A stretch of DNA of 64,000 nt from Batillaria attramentaria (taxonomy: Eukaryota > Mollusca > Gastropoda > Batillariidae): positions 248,501-312,500 of the forward strand of contig JACVVK020000470.1 of assembly GCA_018292915.2 (NCBI GenBank), given 5' to 3'. The notes below the pieces were generated by a model. The model worked only from the letters and a program-made list of their open reading frames with translations, had not been told where the DNA came from and searched no databases. Shown in pieces: positions 32,846 through 41,372 of this stretch (position 1 is the stretch's first letter; each line of letters opens with the position of its first letter). The position numbers were made by a program, and so were the translations under genes.

Positions 32846-33932
32846 CTTCTTATTAACCAGTTTCTTCTCTAGTGTGATACCTGTAAAAAAAAAAAAAAAA
32901 AAAAAAACACTCTCTTCTTTTTCTTCAGGACATCCTTCGGTTCTTTAGTGATCCATGGTTTATTGTTTGGAAATATCTTTATTTCTTTTTTTGGGAATCA
33001 CTGTGTCAACACAAAACGAGACGTAGGATGATATGACATCTGTCAGTTGGTCAAGGCTCGAGCAGCCTTCTTCAAACATGTCCCAGTCAGTGCAGTCAAA
33101 ACATCCCTGAAGGCGGGCCACACTGTCTACGGTCCACACTTTGACGGTTTTGACAACTACTTTTATTCTCTCCACAACTGGTCTGTAGGCCGGAGCGAGG
33201 AGCACACAGTTATGATCGGACGACCCGAGGGGCGGTAACATGATGAACTTGTACGCGCCGGGCACGGTGCCGTAACACAGATCGAGAGTCTTATCCAAAC
33301 GGGTGGGACACGTGACGTACTGACGATACGAGCGGAGGGCCTTGGTCACCTCACGTGAAGCATGGTTCATGTCACCCAACACAAACTTGGGTGCATCTGG
33401 ACTGATAGAGTCGAGTCCGTGTAGGCTGTTGGAAATGTGTTCGGCGGCGTTCAATGCGTTAGCTTTGGGGTGAATAAACACAAGAGTGAAAAACAACTGG
33501 GGAAACCCCCGCGGCATGTAGAGGGGTCGGAGAGAGATAGACAACAGTTCAATGTCGGGCGTGCACAGTTCCTCACGTATGATGACGGTATTGCACCATT
33601 GCTGATTGACATAAAAACACACACCACCACCCTGACCTTTCCCTGTGATGTTTTCGTCTCTGTCCAAACGTATGGGGTGGCTGAATCCAGACAAAAACAA
33701 ATCATGATGTCTGTCTCTATCACAGTCAGACCAAGTCTCAAAGCTAAAATGCTGGCGTTTCTAAATTCGTTCATATAATGGACATTGGCGTGAAGTTCAT
33801 CCATTTTATTTCGAAGTGAACGGGCGTTGGAAAGTAGGACAGAGGGCAAGGGTACACGGCTGTGTGTCGTTTTTCTCAGTTTTTGTGGGACACCTCCTCT
33901 ACTGCCTCTCTTTCTTTTCTTCCTCTCTTCTG

Positions 33933-34041
33933 TCGGCTGGGGCCAAATATTTGTGCTGGCTTTTTCATCGTTGCCCCGTCTTTGATATCACCCTATGTGG
34001 TGGAAAAGGACGTTAAACCCCAAACACCCACCCACCCACCC
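33933..34041 (+). mobile_element. 5'-truncated SINE, family 1
   Basis: Lacks the tRNA head and begins at TCGGCTGGGGCCAAATATT; (ACCC)n tail. Perfect 12-bp flanks TCCTCTCTTCTG at 33921-33932 and 34042-34053. 5' truncation with a clean duplication is the hallmark of LINE-driven insertion. Confidence 0.92.
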
Positions 34042-34225
34042 TCCTCTCTTCTGTTTTCTTCCTTGTTCAAAGTCATTAGGTTTAGGCAGCATATCAGGTG
34101 GGAAGTCCATATGAGATACAGTGGTTAACGATGCCGAAGCCCGAAGGTCCAGCAGGTACTCACGAGTGTACACGTAAACACGGTCGCCATTACTGAAATC
34201 ACCGGGCCGCCCGTGTACAAGTCCA

Positions 34226-34275
34226 AGGTGAGCCTGGGAGACCAGCTTCTCTGGCTTCCTCGTTCAGGCTGACAA
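34226..34275 (+). pseudogene. Fragment of a fourth C1q gene (last codons)
   Basis: 'AGCCTGGGAGACCAGCTTC' and 'TCTGGCTTCCTCGTTCAGGCTGAC' (read as SFSGFLVQAD) match the end of the C1q exon of genes A-C. The usual TAA after GAC is ACA here. A diverged 3'UTR and an AATAAA (near 34366) follow. The rest of that gene is absent, so this is a relic. Confidence 0.8.
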
Positions 34276-34375
34276 ACTTTACTCGTCCTTGGCCGCATCA
34301 GATCAGTTCATACGGACGATCCGACGAAACCCTAAGGTGAAGTGTTATTTTAGGATGATCTTTCAATAAATTCAG

Positions 34376-34687
34376 CTACACAGGTAATGTTCAAACTACT
34401 AAACTTCTATACAGTCACTTAGAGTTCGTGGATGTTGCGTGGTGAATGTTCGAAGAGCCCGTCGTCTTACCGAGGAATACGATGACAATCAGGCAAACAC
34501 TCTTCACGTAGCGAGTTCTTATACTGACTGCGGAAGAAGTCTCATTCACTCACAAAAACACTCGTGAACGCGTAGAACAGTTATAGCTGTGTACAGCACG
34601 TCTCTCAAGCTTCGCGCATATAAGCTTCTTTTGTGTGTGTGTGTGTGTGCGCGCGCGCGCGCACACACACACACACACACACATAAC
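34376..34687. other. No recognised feature
   Basis: Non-coding sequence between the C1q relic and a (TG)n(CG)n(CA)n tract (about 34631-34682). Nothing recognised. Confidence 0.5.
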
Positions 34688-34791
34688 TCAGAGTCTAATA
34701 ATACAGTCATAGCGTTCTAGCACATTCTGAACCTCTATTATGAAGGAACCAATCAAAAATCAGAACGTAAATCACCTCATTACTATTTTTA

Positions 34792-35306
34792 CAGGGATGA
34801 CAACAGTCTCGCCGTTCTCCGCCGTTCCGCTGTCTTTAAAAAAAAATCTCCGCTGTTCTAAAAAAAATCTCCGCCGAAAAAAACCGAAAAGAAATTAAAA
34901 AATCATAGCCGTAGAACTTCGTCACTGAGCGATATTCCTCCGCTGATCGAAAGGCAGCTTCCCTAAATGGGATGGTTTGTACTCGGCTGACAAGCACTGC
35001 GTAGTAAGCTTAAGTTGGCCCCCTTTCGCGGCAGTGCGAGTTGACTCATTAAAGAGTGACCATGGCGGAGGGACCCCCCCCCCCCCCCCCCCCCCCCGCT
35101 TGTCAATTTTTTCGGCGTTATTTGCATTCCGAGTTTGAGGGCCAATTCAGTTTCAGGACTGCTGCGGTAAGCTGTCTTGCTTTCCCCCCCCCCCCCCCCC
35201 CAAACCCCCCCGCTTGTCAATTTTTTCTGGCTTTCCTTCTACGCAAGCCGGCCCCAGACCCCCGGGAAAATCTCCTCTGCTTTCTTAAAAGTTGTGGTCA
35301 TCCCTG
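34792..35306. mobile_element. hAT-like MITE, 515 bp
   Basis: Ends CAGGGATGACAAC / GTGGTCATCCCTG (one mismatch in 13). Flanked by ATTTTTA at 34785-34791 and 35307-35313. The inverted copy of this locus at about 36235-36250 lacks the element, confirming insertion. CAGGG ends with a 7-8 bp duplication fit hAT; hAT normally duplicates 8 bp. The inside carries repeated 'TCTCCGC' and two C-runs each followed by CGCTTGTCAATTTTTTC. No transposase. Confidence 0.78.
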
Positions 35307-35417
35307 ATTTTTAAAGCTTGAGAAAAATCCAGAATTATCGAGTACCCGCCCGCCGAATCTAGGCGCGTTATATAACCACTTCTAATCGTAAACAACTCCT
35401 TACAAAGCGATTTGCAC

Positions 35418-35905
35418 GAAATATCCGGGAGACTCAGATCTTGACCCTAAATGCGTACCGCCTCCCGTGGTGAAATTAGCTACAGTCAAAACTATATATA
35501 ACACTTCACCATCTGATGGATACATTTCTTTTGAGATTTCGTTTAACTTGAAGCCGGAAAACGAAGTGACTTTCAAGACGCGAGAACCAAATTCAGGATA
35601 TATTTGCACCCCGTCACGCGCTCTCCCAGTCTGTTCAAGACCGTAGACTCAAAGAAGAACGTATTTCTATAATATGAGAAGCCACAAAGTCACGAAAACG
35701 TTCGCAATGGCCAAATGAAACACCCTTCTATCTGACAAACAGCATTACAGCTTTGAAAGCGACAGGTTTCAATCTGAGCGGCGTAACGAGCATAGAGGCT
35801 TCAAGGGCTCGTTTCACGATACCGATCTTACAAACCCTTGATGCTAGAGTCTAACATCGTGCGACCTAAACACCTGTACAGTGACAGCATCACAAAGCTG
35901 GTGGT
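35418..35905. other. 5' flank of unit C
   Basis: From about 35625 similar to 7480-7676 (unit B). 35418-35620 shows nothing recognisable. Confidence 0.55.
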
Positions 35906-36006
35906 GGTTGTTTGGGAGATTAACGTCCTTTTCCCACAGCGTATGGGTAACATCAAAGACGGAGCAACGAGGAAAAGGCCAGCACAAGTATTTGGCCCAA
36001 GCCGGA
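35906..36006 (-). mobile_element. 5'-truncated SINE, family 1
   Basis: Body only ('AACGTCCTTTTCCCACAGCG', 'AAAGGCCAGCACAAGTATTT' on +). The short repeat GACAGCATCACAAAGC occurs on both sides (about 35882 and 36005), giving the probable target duplication of about 16 bp. Confidence 0.85.
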
Positions 36007-36071
36007 CAGCATCACAAAGCCTGGCACACTCAACCAATAGAAGTCTTCACGCTACGAAAATATCGAGGGGT

Positions 36072-36074
<3 letters not shown>

Positions 36075-36136
<62 letters not shown>

Positions 36137-36339
36137 AAATCGCTTTGTAAAGAGTTGTTTACGATTAGAAGTGGTTATATAACGCGCCTAGATTCGGCGG
36201 GCGGGTACTCGATAATTCTGGATTCTTCTCAAGTTTTAAAAATAGTAATGAGGTGATTTACGTTCTGATTTTTGATTGGTTCCTTCATAATATAGGTTCA
36301 GAATGTGCTAGAACGCTATGACTGTATTATTAGACTGAG

Positions 36340-36395
<56 letters not shown>
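36075..36395. repeat. (TG)n microsatellites upstream of gene C
   Basis: Two TG runs, about 36075-36127 and 36341-36395, flank the right arm of the inverted repeat. Confidence 0.9.
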
Positions 36396-36397
<2 letters not shown>

Positions 36398-36517
36398 ATG
36401 CGAGCGTTTACTACGCAGTTTCAGTTTGACTCTTTGATGACGTTTATCTGTCGGAAATCAAAAAGTGACGTGGGTCGGCAAACACCAATCAAACGTTCAT
36501 GCATACAGAACGCAGTG

Positions 36518-36527
36518 CAGATAAATG
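36518..36527 (+). promoter_or_regulatory. Decayed TATA box of C1q gene C
   Basis: The position aligned with TATATAAAT of genes A and B reads CAGATAAAT (context CAGTGCAGATAAATGTAACC). The 5'UTR exon (to 36603) and donor (GTT|GTAAGC) are still recognisable. Confidence 0.6.
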
Positions 36528-36608
36528 TAACCAGTTCTCTACTTTCTGCATCCTTGCTTCCTGGGAGAACTTCACAAGACCACAACGTTTCGCAGTAACA
36601 GTTGTAAG

Positions 36609-36653
<45 letters not shown>

Positions 36654-37226
36654 TCTATTATTATAATGCATATTTTACAAATTGGTTCATCTGTGTACAT
36701 TTCAAAAGTATAAGATCGATAATTGTTGTACATGTGTGACAGATTTCATCTCACTATGCTGATGTGTGGACTGTTGCTGGTGGCGCGAGTCACCGCCGCC
36801 ATGTTGCCTGCTGTCCATTCCCAGTGCGAGGCTCTGAACGGTGAAGTGAAGGAGTTAAAACGACAGCTGGCATCTTGTCAGGGGCCCACAACACGGGCGC
36901 AGAAAGGTAGGTACACGTCATCACGTGAGCAATTGTACCACTGCTCTTGAGCAGAACTTGACAAAGGCAGCGTTGGAACATAGCCGAGAAATCCACCTCC
37001 GTCGGGAGTAACCTGCGCACTGTGCTGAGCAGCAAAAAGCACGTGCTGGTTGAGCTTAGTGTCGAAGCTGAAGGAATGATCTGAATGCGGAGGTTGTTGC
37101 CACACAGCTGAAACTGACCCAGTTGTTAGTTGTTGGTTTTGGTTGTTGTTGGGTTTTTTTTGTTTGGTTGATTTTTTCTTGCGGGGGGGGGGGGGGATGG
37201 GGGGTGGAGGTGGAAGGGGGGGTGAT

Positions 37227-37275
<49 letters not shown>

Positions 37276-37441
37276 TTCCTTGTTATGAATCATCTTAAGG
37301 TATGTTACCTGGTTATCTATGACAGGGAAGCGTGGAATGCGGCCATGAACCTGTATAGCACCATTTTACCATCATTCTCATATTAATTATTATGAAAAAT
37401 ACAAAACTGCCTCAGCTTCGCCCCCCCCCCCCTCCGCCCCA

Positions 37442-37496
<55 letters not shown>

Positions 37497-37740
37497 GGCC
37501 TGGGAGGAACACTACAAGAGCTGGCAAAGAGTTGGGGCAGCCAGAAAGAACAAGGAGGAACGGCCCCGTCCTACAAAGTTGTTTCTCCAAACTTCATTTT
37601 ATTTTGTCTTTGTAGTTATTGTTGCCGGTTCTTCCCTCTCCAAGTTCTACCAATGACACTAGATCCTCTACGACCTCGACCGATTAGCCACGTGACTGGG
37701 GGTGGGGCCGGGTGGGGGAAGAAGGGAGGGAGAGAGAGAG

Positions 37741-37937
37741 AGGCAGAGAGAGAGGGTGGGTGAGTGGGTGGGTGGGTGTTTAGGAGTTTAACGTCCTTTT
37801 CCCCACATAAGGGTGATATCAAAGACGGGGCAACGAGAAAAAGGCCAGCACAAATATTTGGCCCCAGCGGCCAGGATTCGAACTCTCGGCCCAAGCATTG
37901 AAAGTCCAACGCTCTACCATTCGGCCACCCTGGCTCC
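37741..37937 (-). mobile_element. tRNA-derived SINE, family 1, full length
   Basis: Complete with head ('GCTCTACCATTCGGCCACCC' on +) and a (GGGT)n tail, set in a (GA)n tract that flanks both sides. Confidence 0.85.
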
Positions 37938-38047
37938 CCAGAGAGAGAGAGAGAGAGACGTCAGTTCCGTGATCTAAACATTTAACGTCAGCCCAGGCAG
38001 GTCGTCATACAGAGAGAGAGAGAGAGATGCCGTCAATTCCGTGAAGT

Positions 38048-38350
38048 AACTTTTCGACGTCAGCCTCTAGCACTGAGATCGTCTGAGGATGCTTGTTCAT
38101 GTCTTGTGATTTCCCTGTTGGCTTTGTGACTTCTCCGACTGAATTATTTTTCACATGAAATCTGGAAGATCTAGAGGGCTGATGAAATGTCGGAAGCAGT
38201 GGCGAACCAAACATTTGACGTCAGCCCCACGCTGCTCGTCTGACAGATGATACTTCTACATATCTTGTGATTTCCTTGTTGCTTTTGTGACTTCCGTGAC
38301 TGAATTAATTTTGACATAAAATCTGGAAGATCTAGAGAGCTGATGAAACG
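38048..38350. repeat. Two diverged tandem copies of about 160 bp
   Basis: 'GACGTCAGCC', 'CTTGTGATTTCCYTGTTG', 'TTTTGTGACTTC', 'AAATCTGGAAGATCTAGAG' and 'GCTGATGAAA' occur in the same order at about 38055-38190 and 38215-38350. Confidence 0.75.
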
Positions 38351-39762
38351 TGGACTTAAGTCCCTTGGTTTGTACTTACGAAATTGCAAAATTGGAACTT
38401 TTTTGACCGGCGCTTCTCGTAGAAACGTGAAAAATGTGTATCTAAAAGCTCTGCTATTCTTAATACTAAAGCTATAATAGTGCAGCAGTTCATGTCATAT
38501 GTGCAGTTGGCACAAGTGACAAAAATACCGGAATGATGGTTAATTTGAAGGAGTCTTTTCATAGATATTTGGCTTCATATGCAAACCACCCCTACCTCGG
38601 AAATATTTTTCTTACACAAAACCTGTCAGAGCTACATAGCTGTGCTACGAAAACAAACAGTATAATTGGATGATCTTCCCAATTTCAGAAAATGAAGCCA
38701 TTTGAACATTTTTTTTGAAAAAATTCGTGACATGACCGATTTTAAAAATCGGCGATAACTCTTTTGAAAATGCAGTAGGCTAAAAATCGTGAAAAGTAGG
38801 TCTGGAGAAAGTGAATTCCCATTTTATCTCAAAGTAAAAAGGCCTCCAGCGAGGTGGTTTAGGAGATAGCCATCATTACATCCGTCCACACACACACACA
38901 CACAGACACACGTCATTCCCGCCAAAAAGAACGCAGCAGCAAAGTGTGCACGTAAGGTGTCTATGACGCAGATTTCGTTACGTCACTGTGTGCGTGAAAG
39001 TAAGTATTGTGTGGAGAAACGTCACAGTCTTGTTTTGTATCACTGAAACTTGCTGCTGCGCGTAGCAAAATCTGCCCCGTCTCATAAGGTTGTTTCTCTA
39101 TAGAGAAACAACTTAAAAATCAGTGATAGTTTCAGAATAAGACAAACCGAACAGTACATGAGTTATTTCCCCATGTTCTCTCTTCTCTAGTGGCCTTCAC
39201 TGTCCGGTTCAAGAACGATGATGGTGCGAACGGTATCCACCTCGGTCAGCGATCCACTCTCAAGTTTGATTACGTCATCATCAATCTGGGCAACGGCTAC
39301 AACCCTCTCACTGGCGCCTTCACGGCTCCTGTAGCAGGACTCTACGTCTTCTCCCTTCACCGCCATGTCCACCAACGGACATGGTCCAGCCGCGCTGGCC
39401 ATCGTGATGCAGGGGACGGACCTGGCACACACATGGGGGGATGGAAAGCACGACTTTTCGGACCAAAGCGCCAAGACCGTGTCCGCGTATCTGGACGAAG
39501 GAGATCAGGTGTGGGTCGCCCAGAGACACGGAGACGCCATAAGGGGAGGCTGGTGGACAAGTTTCTCTGGCTTCCTCGTTCAGGCTGACTAACATGACAG
39601 CCTCAAAAGGTTTCATACGGACTTTTTCACGAAACTAACAAGCTGGTTAGTTTTGGACTGAATTTCAATGAACACGTCTGCACGAGTAATATTCGCGTGT
39701 TACTTTTTGTCGCTTAGTGTTCGCAGATTTCAGGCAATGAGTCTGTATGTCTGGCAAAAGAA

Positions 39763-39768
39763 AATAAA
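39763..39768 (+). promoter_or_regulatory. Polyadenylation signal of C1q gene C
   Basis: AATAAA 171 bases after the stop, as in genes A and B, only 10 bases before the Ty3/gypsy LTR. Confidence 0.75.
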
Positions 39769-39778
39769 TCAGTGAATG

Positions 39779-40162
39779 TGTTGTAGAGATCGCGAAAAGT
39801 CACTAAATTTCGATGGAAATTTCTAGACCATCCCAGAACACACGAGTGCAGTAACGTCAGTAGATCTTGGAAAGATTCCGTACTTGCCAGTAAGTTGCAG
39901 AATGTTCTAGATTAACTCGTGCACCAAGCCAATGATAAATCTTGGCTAGAGGTACGACCTCGACCGATTAGCCACGTGACTGGGATTAGTTCTAGATCTA
40001 ACCTGTTAGTATTTAAGCAGCACTGCACAGCGTTCTGGATTCTTCCTCTTTCATGAGTTTGTTCTTGCGCATCTTCTGTTAATAAAGTATTGGAGTTCTT
40101 ATCCTGTTGTATCCCGTGTCTTCTGTGCGAGTGCAGCGACATAGCAGGAGAAAAATACAACA
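39779..40162 (+). repeat. 5' LTR (384 bp)
   Basis: TG...CA ends. It carries about 80 bases (between two TTCTAG motifs near 39905 and 39990) that the 3' LTR lacks. ATTTAAGCAGC (a TATA-like box) and AATAAAG precede the probable R region. Confidence 0.9.
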
Positions 40163-40297
40163 GAAATATTTGGCGTCGCCGACAGGGTTGGACATTGATC
40201 TACCTACTAAGGAACAGTACTCTCCAGTACTCAAGGAAAAGAGCTACAGAAGTTGCACCCCTTCAACTGTTGCAGCAGCGAAAATTGACGCCTGACA

Positions 40298-41371
40298 ATG
40301 GCAGAGACAGCGGAGCTGATAAAATTGCTTAGAGAGCAAATGGAACAGCAGAAGGAACAGATGAAGATTCAAGCAAAGCAGCATGAAGAAGAATTAGCAG
40401 TCCAAAGAGAGCAGATGGGTGCGTTGATGAAGATGATTCAAGTTCAAACACCGACTGGGGATTCCAGTGCAAGTATCCGTCCTCATACTTCTACTGTTTC
40501 GACTGCCGCTATCCCACCTTTCGCTGCCTTTGACTCCACTTCAGAACTGTGGCCTGACTACTGGTCAGGATTCTGCACATTTCTTGTAGCCAACGCCGTT
40601 CCTGACGACCGCAAGGCTCAAGTCTTCCTCACCAATCAGACTCCAGCTGTCTACAAACAACTGGCAAATCTGGCTGCTCAACAGGATCCAAGAACGAATA
40701 TCAACGATCTGACGATGGACCAAATCGTCGAGTTCATGAAAGAACAATTTGACCCAAAACTGTTCATAGTGCGAGAACGTTTCAAGTTCTGGAGCAACAT
40801 GGAACAGAAGCCAGGCGAAACACTTCAGGAGCTGGCAGCCCGTATACGTCAAGACGCGGCTACCTGTGACTTTCCTTCGATCCAAGATCCACAAGATGAA
40901 GCTCTTAGGCAGAGATTCATATGTTCTGTCAACAACGAAGCTGTCATGAAGGCTCTTTTCAAGGTCAAGGATACCGAGTTGGATTTTGCCAAGGCTGTCA
41001 AGATGGCCATAGAGACTGAAGACGAGGCAAAGGTGGCCAAGGAAACTGTCTACGGTTCCAAGCCCAGACCGGTCAACAAAGTCAAGATGAACAACAAAGG
41101 GGGTCGACCAAAGAACCACGTGCAGTCTAACTCCACGACCAGCGATTCAGCAAAGTGCTACAGGTGTGGAAAGGCTCATAAAGCAACAGACTGCTTCTAC
41201 AAAAAAATCCAAATGCAACTTCTGTCAGGACATTTGGAGGCTGTTTGCAGGGGAAAAAAACTGCACCAACAGCAACAAGGGGGACGACATCCTGCAAAAT
41301 CTTCAGTGAAATGCATCACAAAAGCAGAGCTCGTCAAAGCCATCCGGCGAAGTTCCCCAAGATACTCCTAG
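40298..41371 (+). CDS. Gag of the Ty3/gypsy element
   Basis: About 357 residues from the ATG 136 bases after the 5' LTR. N-terminal coiled coil (LIKLLREQMEQQKEQM), a capsid-like region (LWPDYWSGFCTFLVAN ... FKFWSNMEQKPGETLQELAARI) and a CCHC zinc knuckle (CYRCGKAHKATDCF). A second knuckle is recognisable only if the frame is changed for about ten codons (KCNFCQ at about 41211-41230), between an A7 run and the following GGACATTTGG, so two compensating small indels sit there. Gag forms the intracellular particle that packages element RNA. Confidence 0.8.
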   Translation: MAETAELIKLLREQMEQQKEQMKIQAKQHEEELAVQREQMGALMKMIQVQTPTGDSSASIRPHTSTVSTAAIPPFAAFDSTSELWPDYWSGFCTFLVANAVPDDRKAQVFLTNQTPAVYKQLANLAAQQDPRTNINDLTMDQIVEFMKEQFDPKLFIVRERFKFWSNMEQKPGETLQELAARIRQDAATCDFPSIQDPQDEALRQRFICSVNNEAVMKALFKVKDTELDFAKAVKMAIETEDEAKVAKETVYGSKPRPVNKVKMNNKGGRPKNHVQSNSTTSDSAKCYRCGKAHKATDCFYKKIQMQLLSGHLEAVCRGKKLHQQQQGGRHPAKSSVKCITKAELVKAIRRSSPRYS

Positions 41372-41372
41372 G

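Larger units (their letters stand above)
30360..33849 (-). pseudogene. Endonuclease-reverse transcriptase of the second LINE (disrupted)
   Basis: From 5' to 3' on the - strand: ARSLRNKMDELHANVHY; endonuclease with GKGQGGGVCFYVN, FVLGDMNH and GSSDHNCVLL (33700-32960); linker; RT with HKSCGPDGICGK, FRPVALTSL (32845-32258), QFAYRAGRGADDA and ADFSSVFNT (32298-32086), then after the inserted fragment TGSPQGCCLSPLIY and KFSDDTALVSL (the catalytic box, as FSDD) at 31200-30745 and a C-terminal part to 30360. Frames change at several points, including near 32880-32910 (poly-A run) and at the T7 run 31205-31211. Inactive. Confidence 0.85.
29549..34190 (-). mobile_element. Second LINE (endonuclease-RT), - strand, interrupted by three insertions
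   Basis: On the - strand: endonuclease (about 33849-32960), RT (32845-30521), a C-terminal Arg-rich end (LPSGRRFRIHF near 30470, TNRRKFSFIPTAISLL near 30390), a 3'UTR, then AATAAAGTGTCTTGACTTGACTTG (two pieces: AATAAAGTGTC, TTGACTTGACTTG) whose (CTTGA)n tail abuts the TCTG microsatellite of the gene B 3' flank at about 29549. Inserted in it are a SINE (33933-34041), the 3' end of another LINE (31221-32080) and a CR1-like 3' fragment (29859-30270). The 5' boundary near 34190 is a guess from where C1q-related sequence resumes. Confidence 0.75.
34688..36345. repeat. Large inverted repeat around the 5' flank of unit C
   Basis: Arms of about 210 bp. The left arm (34688-34791 plus 35307-35417, split by a hAT-like MITE) is the reverse complement of 36131-36345: 'GTCTAATAATACAGTCATAG', 'CGTAAATCACCTCATTACTA', 'CGAGTACCCGCCCGCCGAAT' and 'GGCGCGTTATATAACCACTT' each recur inverted. 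Both outer ends run into CA/TG microsatellites. The 715 bp between the arms are unit C upstream sequence. Confidence 0.85.
37550..39113. mobile_element. 1.56-kb composite insertion in gene C intron 2
   Basis: Gene B reads straight through CCAGAAAGAAAAATCAGTGAT (28738-28758); gene C has the two halves at 37542-37551 and 39112-39124. The insert holds an LTR remnant ('TACGACCTCGACCGATTAGC' at 37667, also in the 5' LTR at 39950), a SINE, a tandem repeat and, at 38560-39112, a relative of the modular repeat ('AAATCGGCGATAACTC', CA run, CG-rich tail) ending in the hairpin GTTGTTTCTCTATAGAGAAACAAC (arms GTTGTTTCTCTA / TAGAGAAACAAC). Confidence 0.7.
36756..39592 (+). pseudogene. C1q-domain gene C, frameshifted
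   Basis: Exons 36756-36906 and 39191-39592 keep the phase-1 junction (AAAG|GTAGGT ... CTCTAG|TGGCC). Exon 1 lacks two 15-base blocks relative to A and B (the IQLTA segment and the CP segment after the coiled coil), both in frame. The C1q exon has one extra T near 39355 (CTCCCTTCACC where gene B has CTCCCTCACC), so after GLYVFSL the frame is lost; the second half (ALAIVMQGTDLAHTWG ... GFLVQAD) is open in the next frame. Either a young pseudogene or a single-base assembly error. The TATA box is also decayed and a retrotransposon sits right after the polyA signal. Intron 2 is 2.28 kb with a 1.56-kb insertion. Confidence 0.85.

Noticed and set aside
35838..36182. Short frames of about 90-114 residues ending in Val-Cys repeats
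   Set aside because: They run through a SINE fragment and a TG microsatellite.
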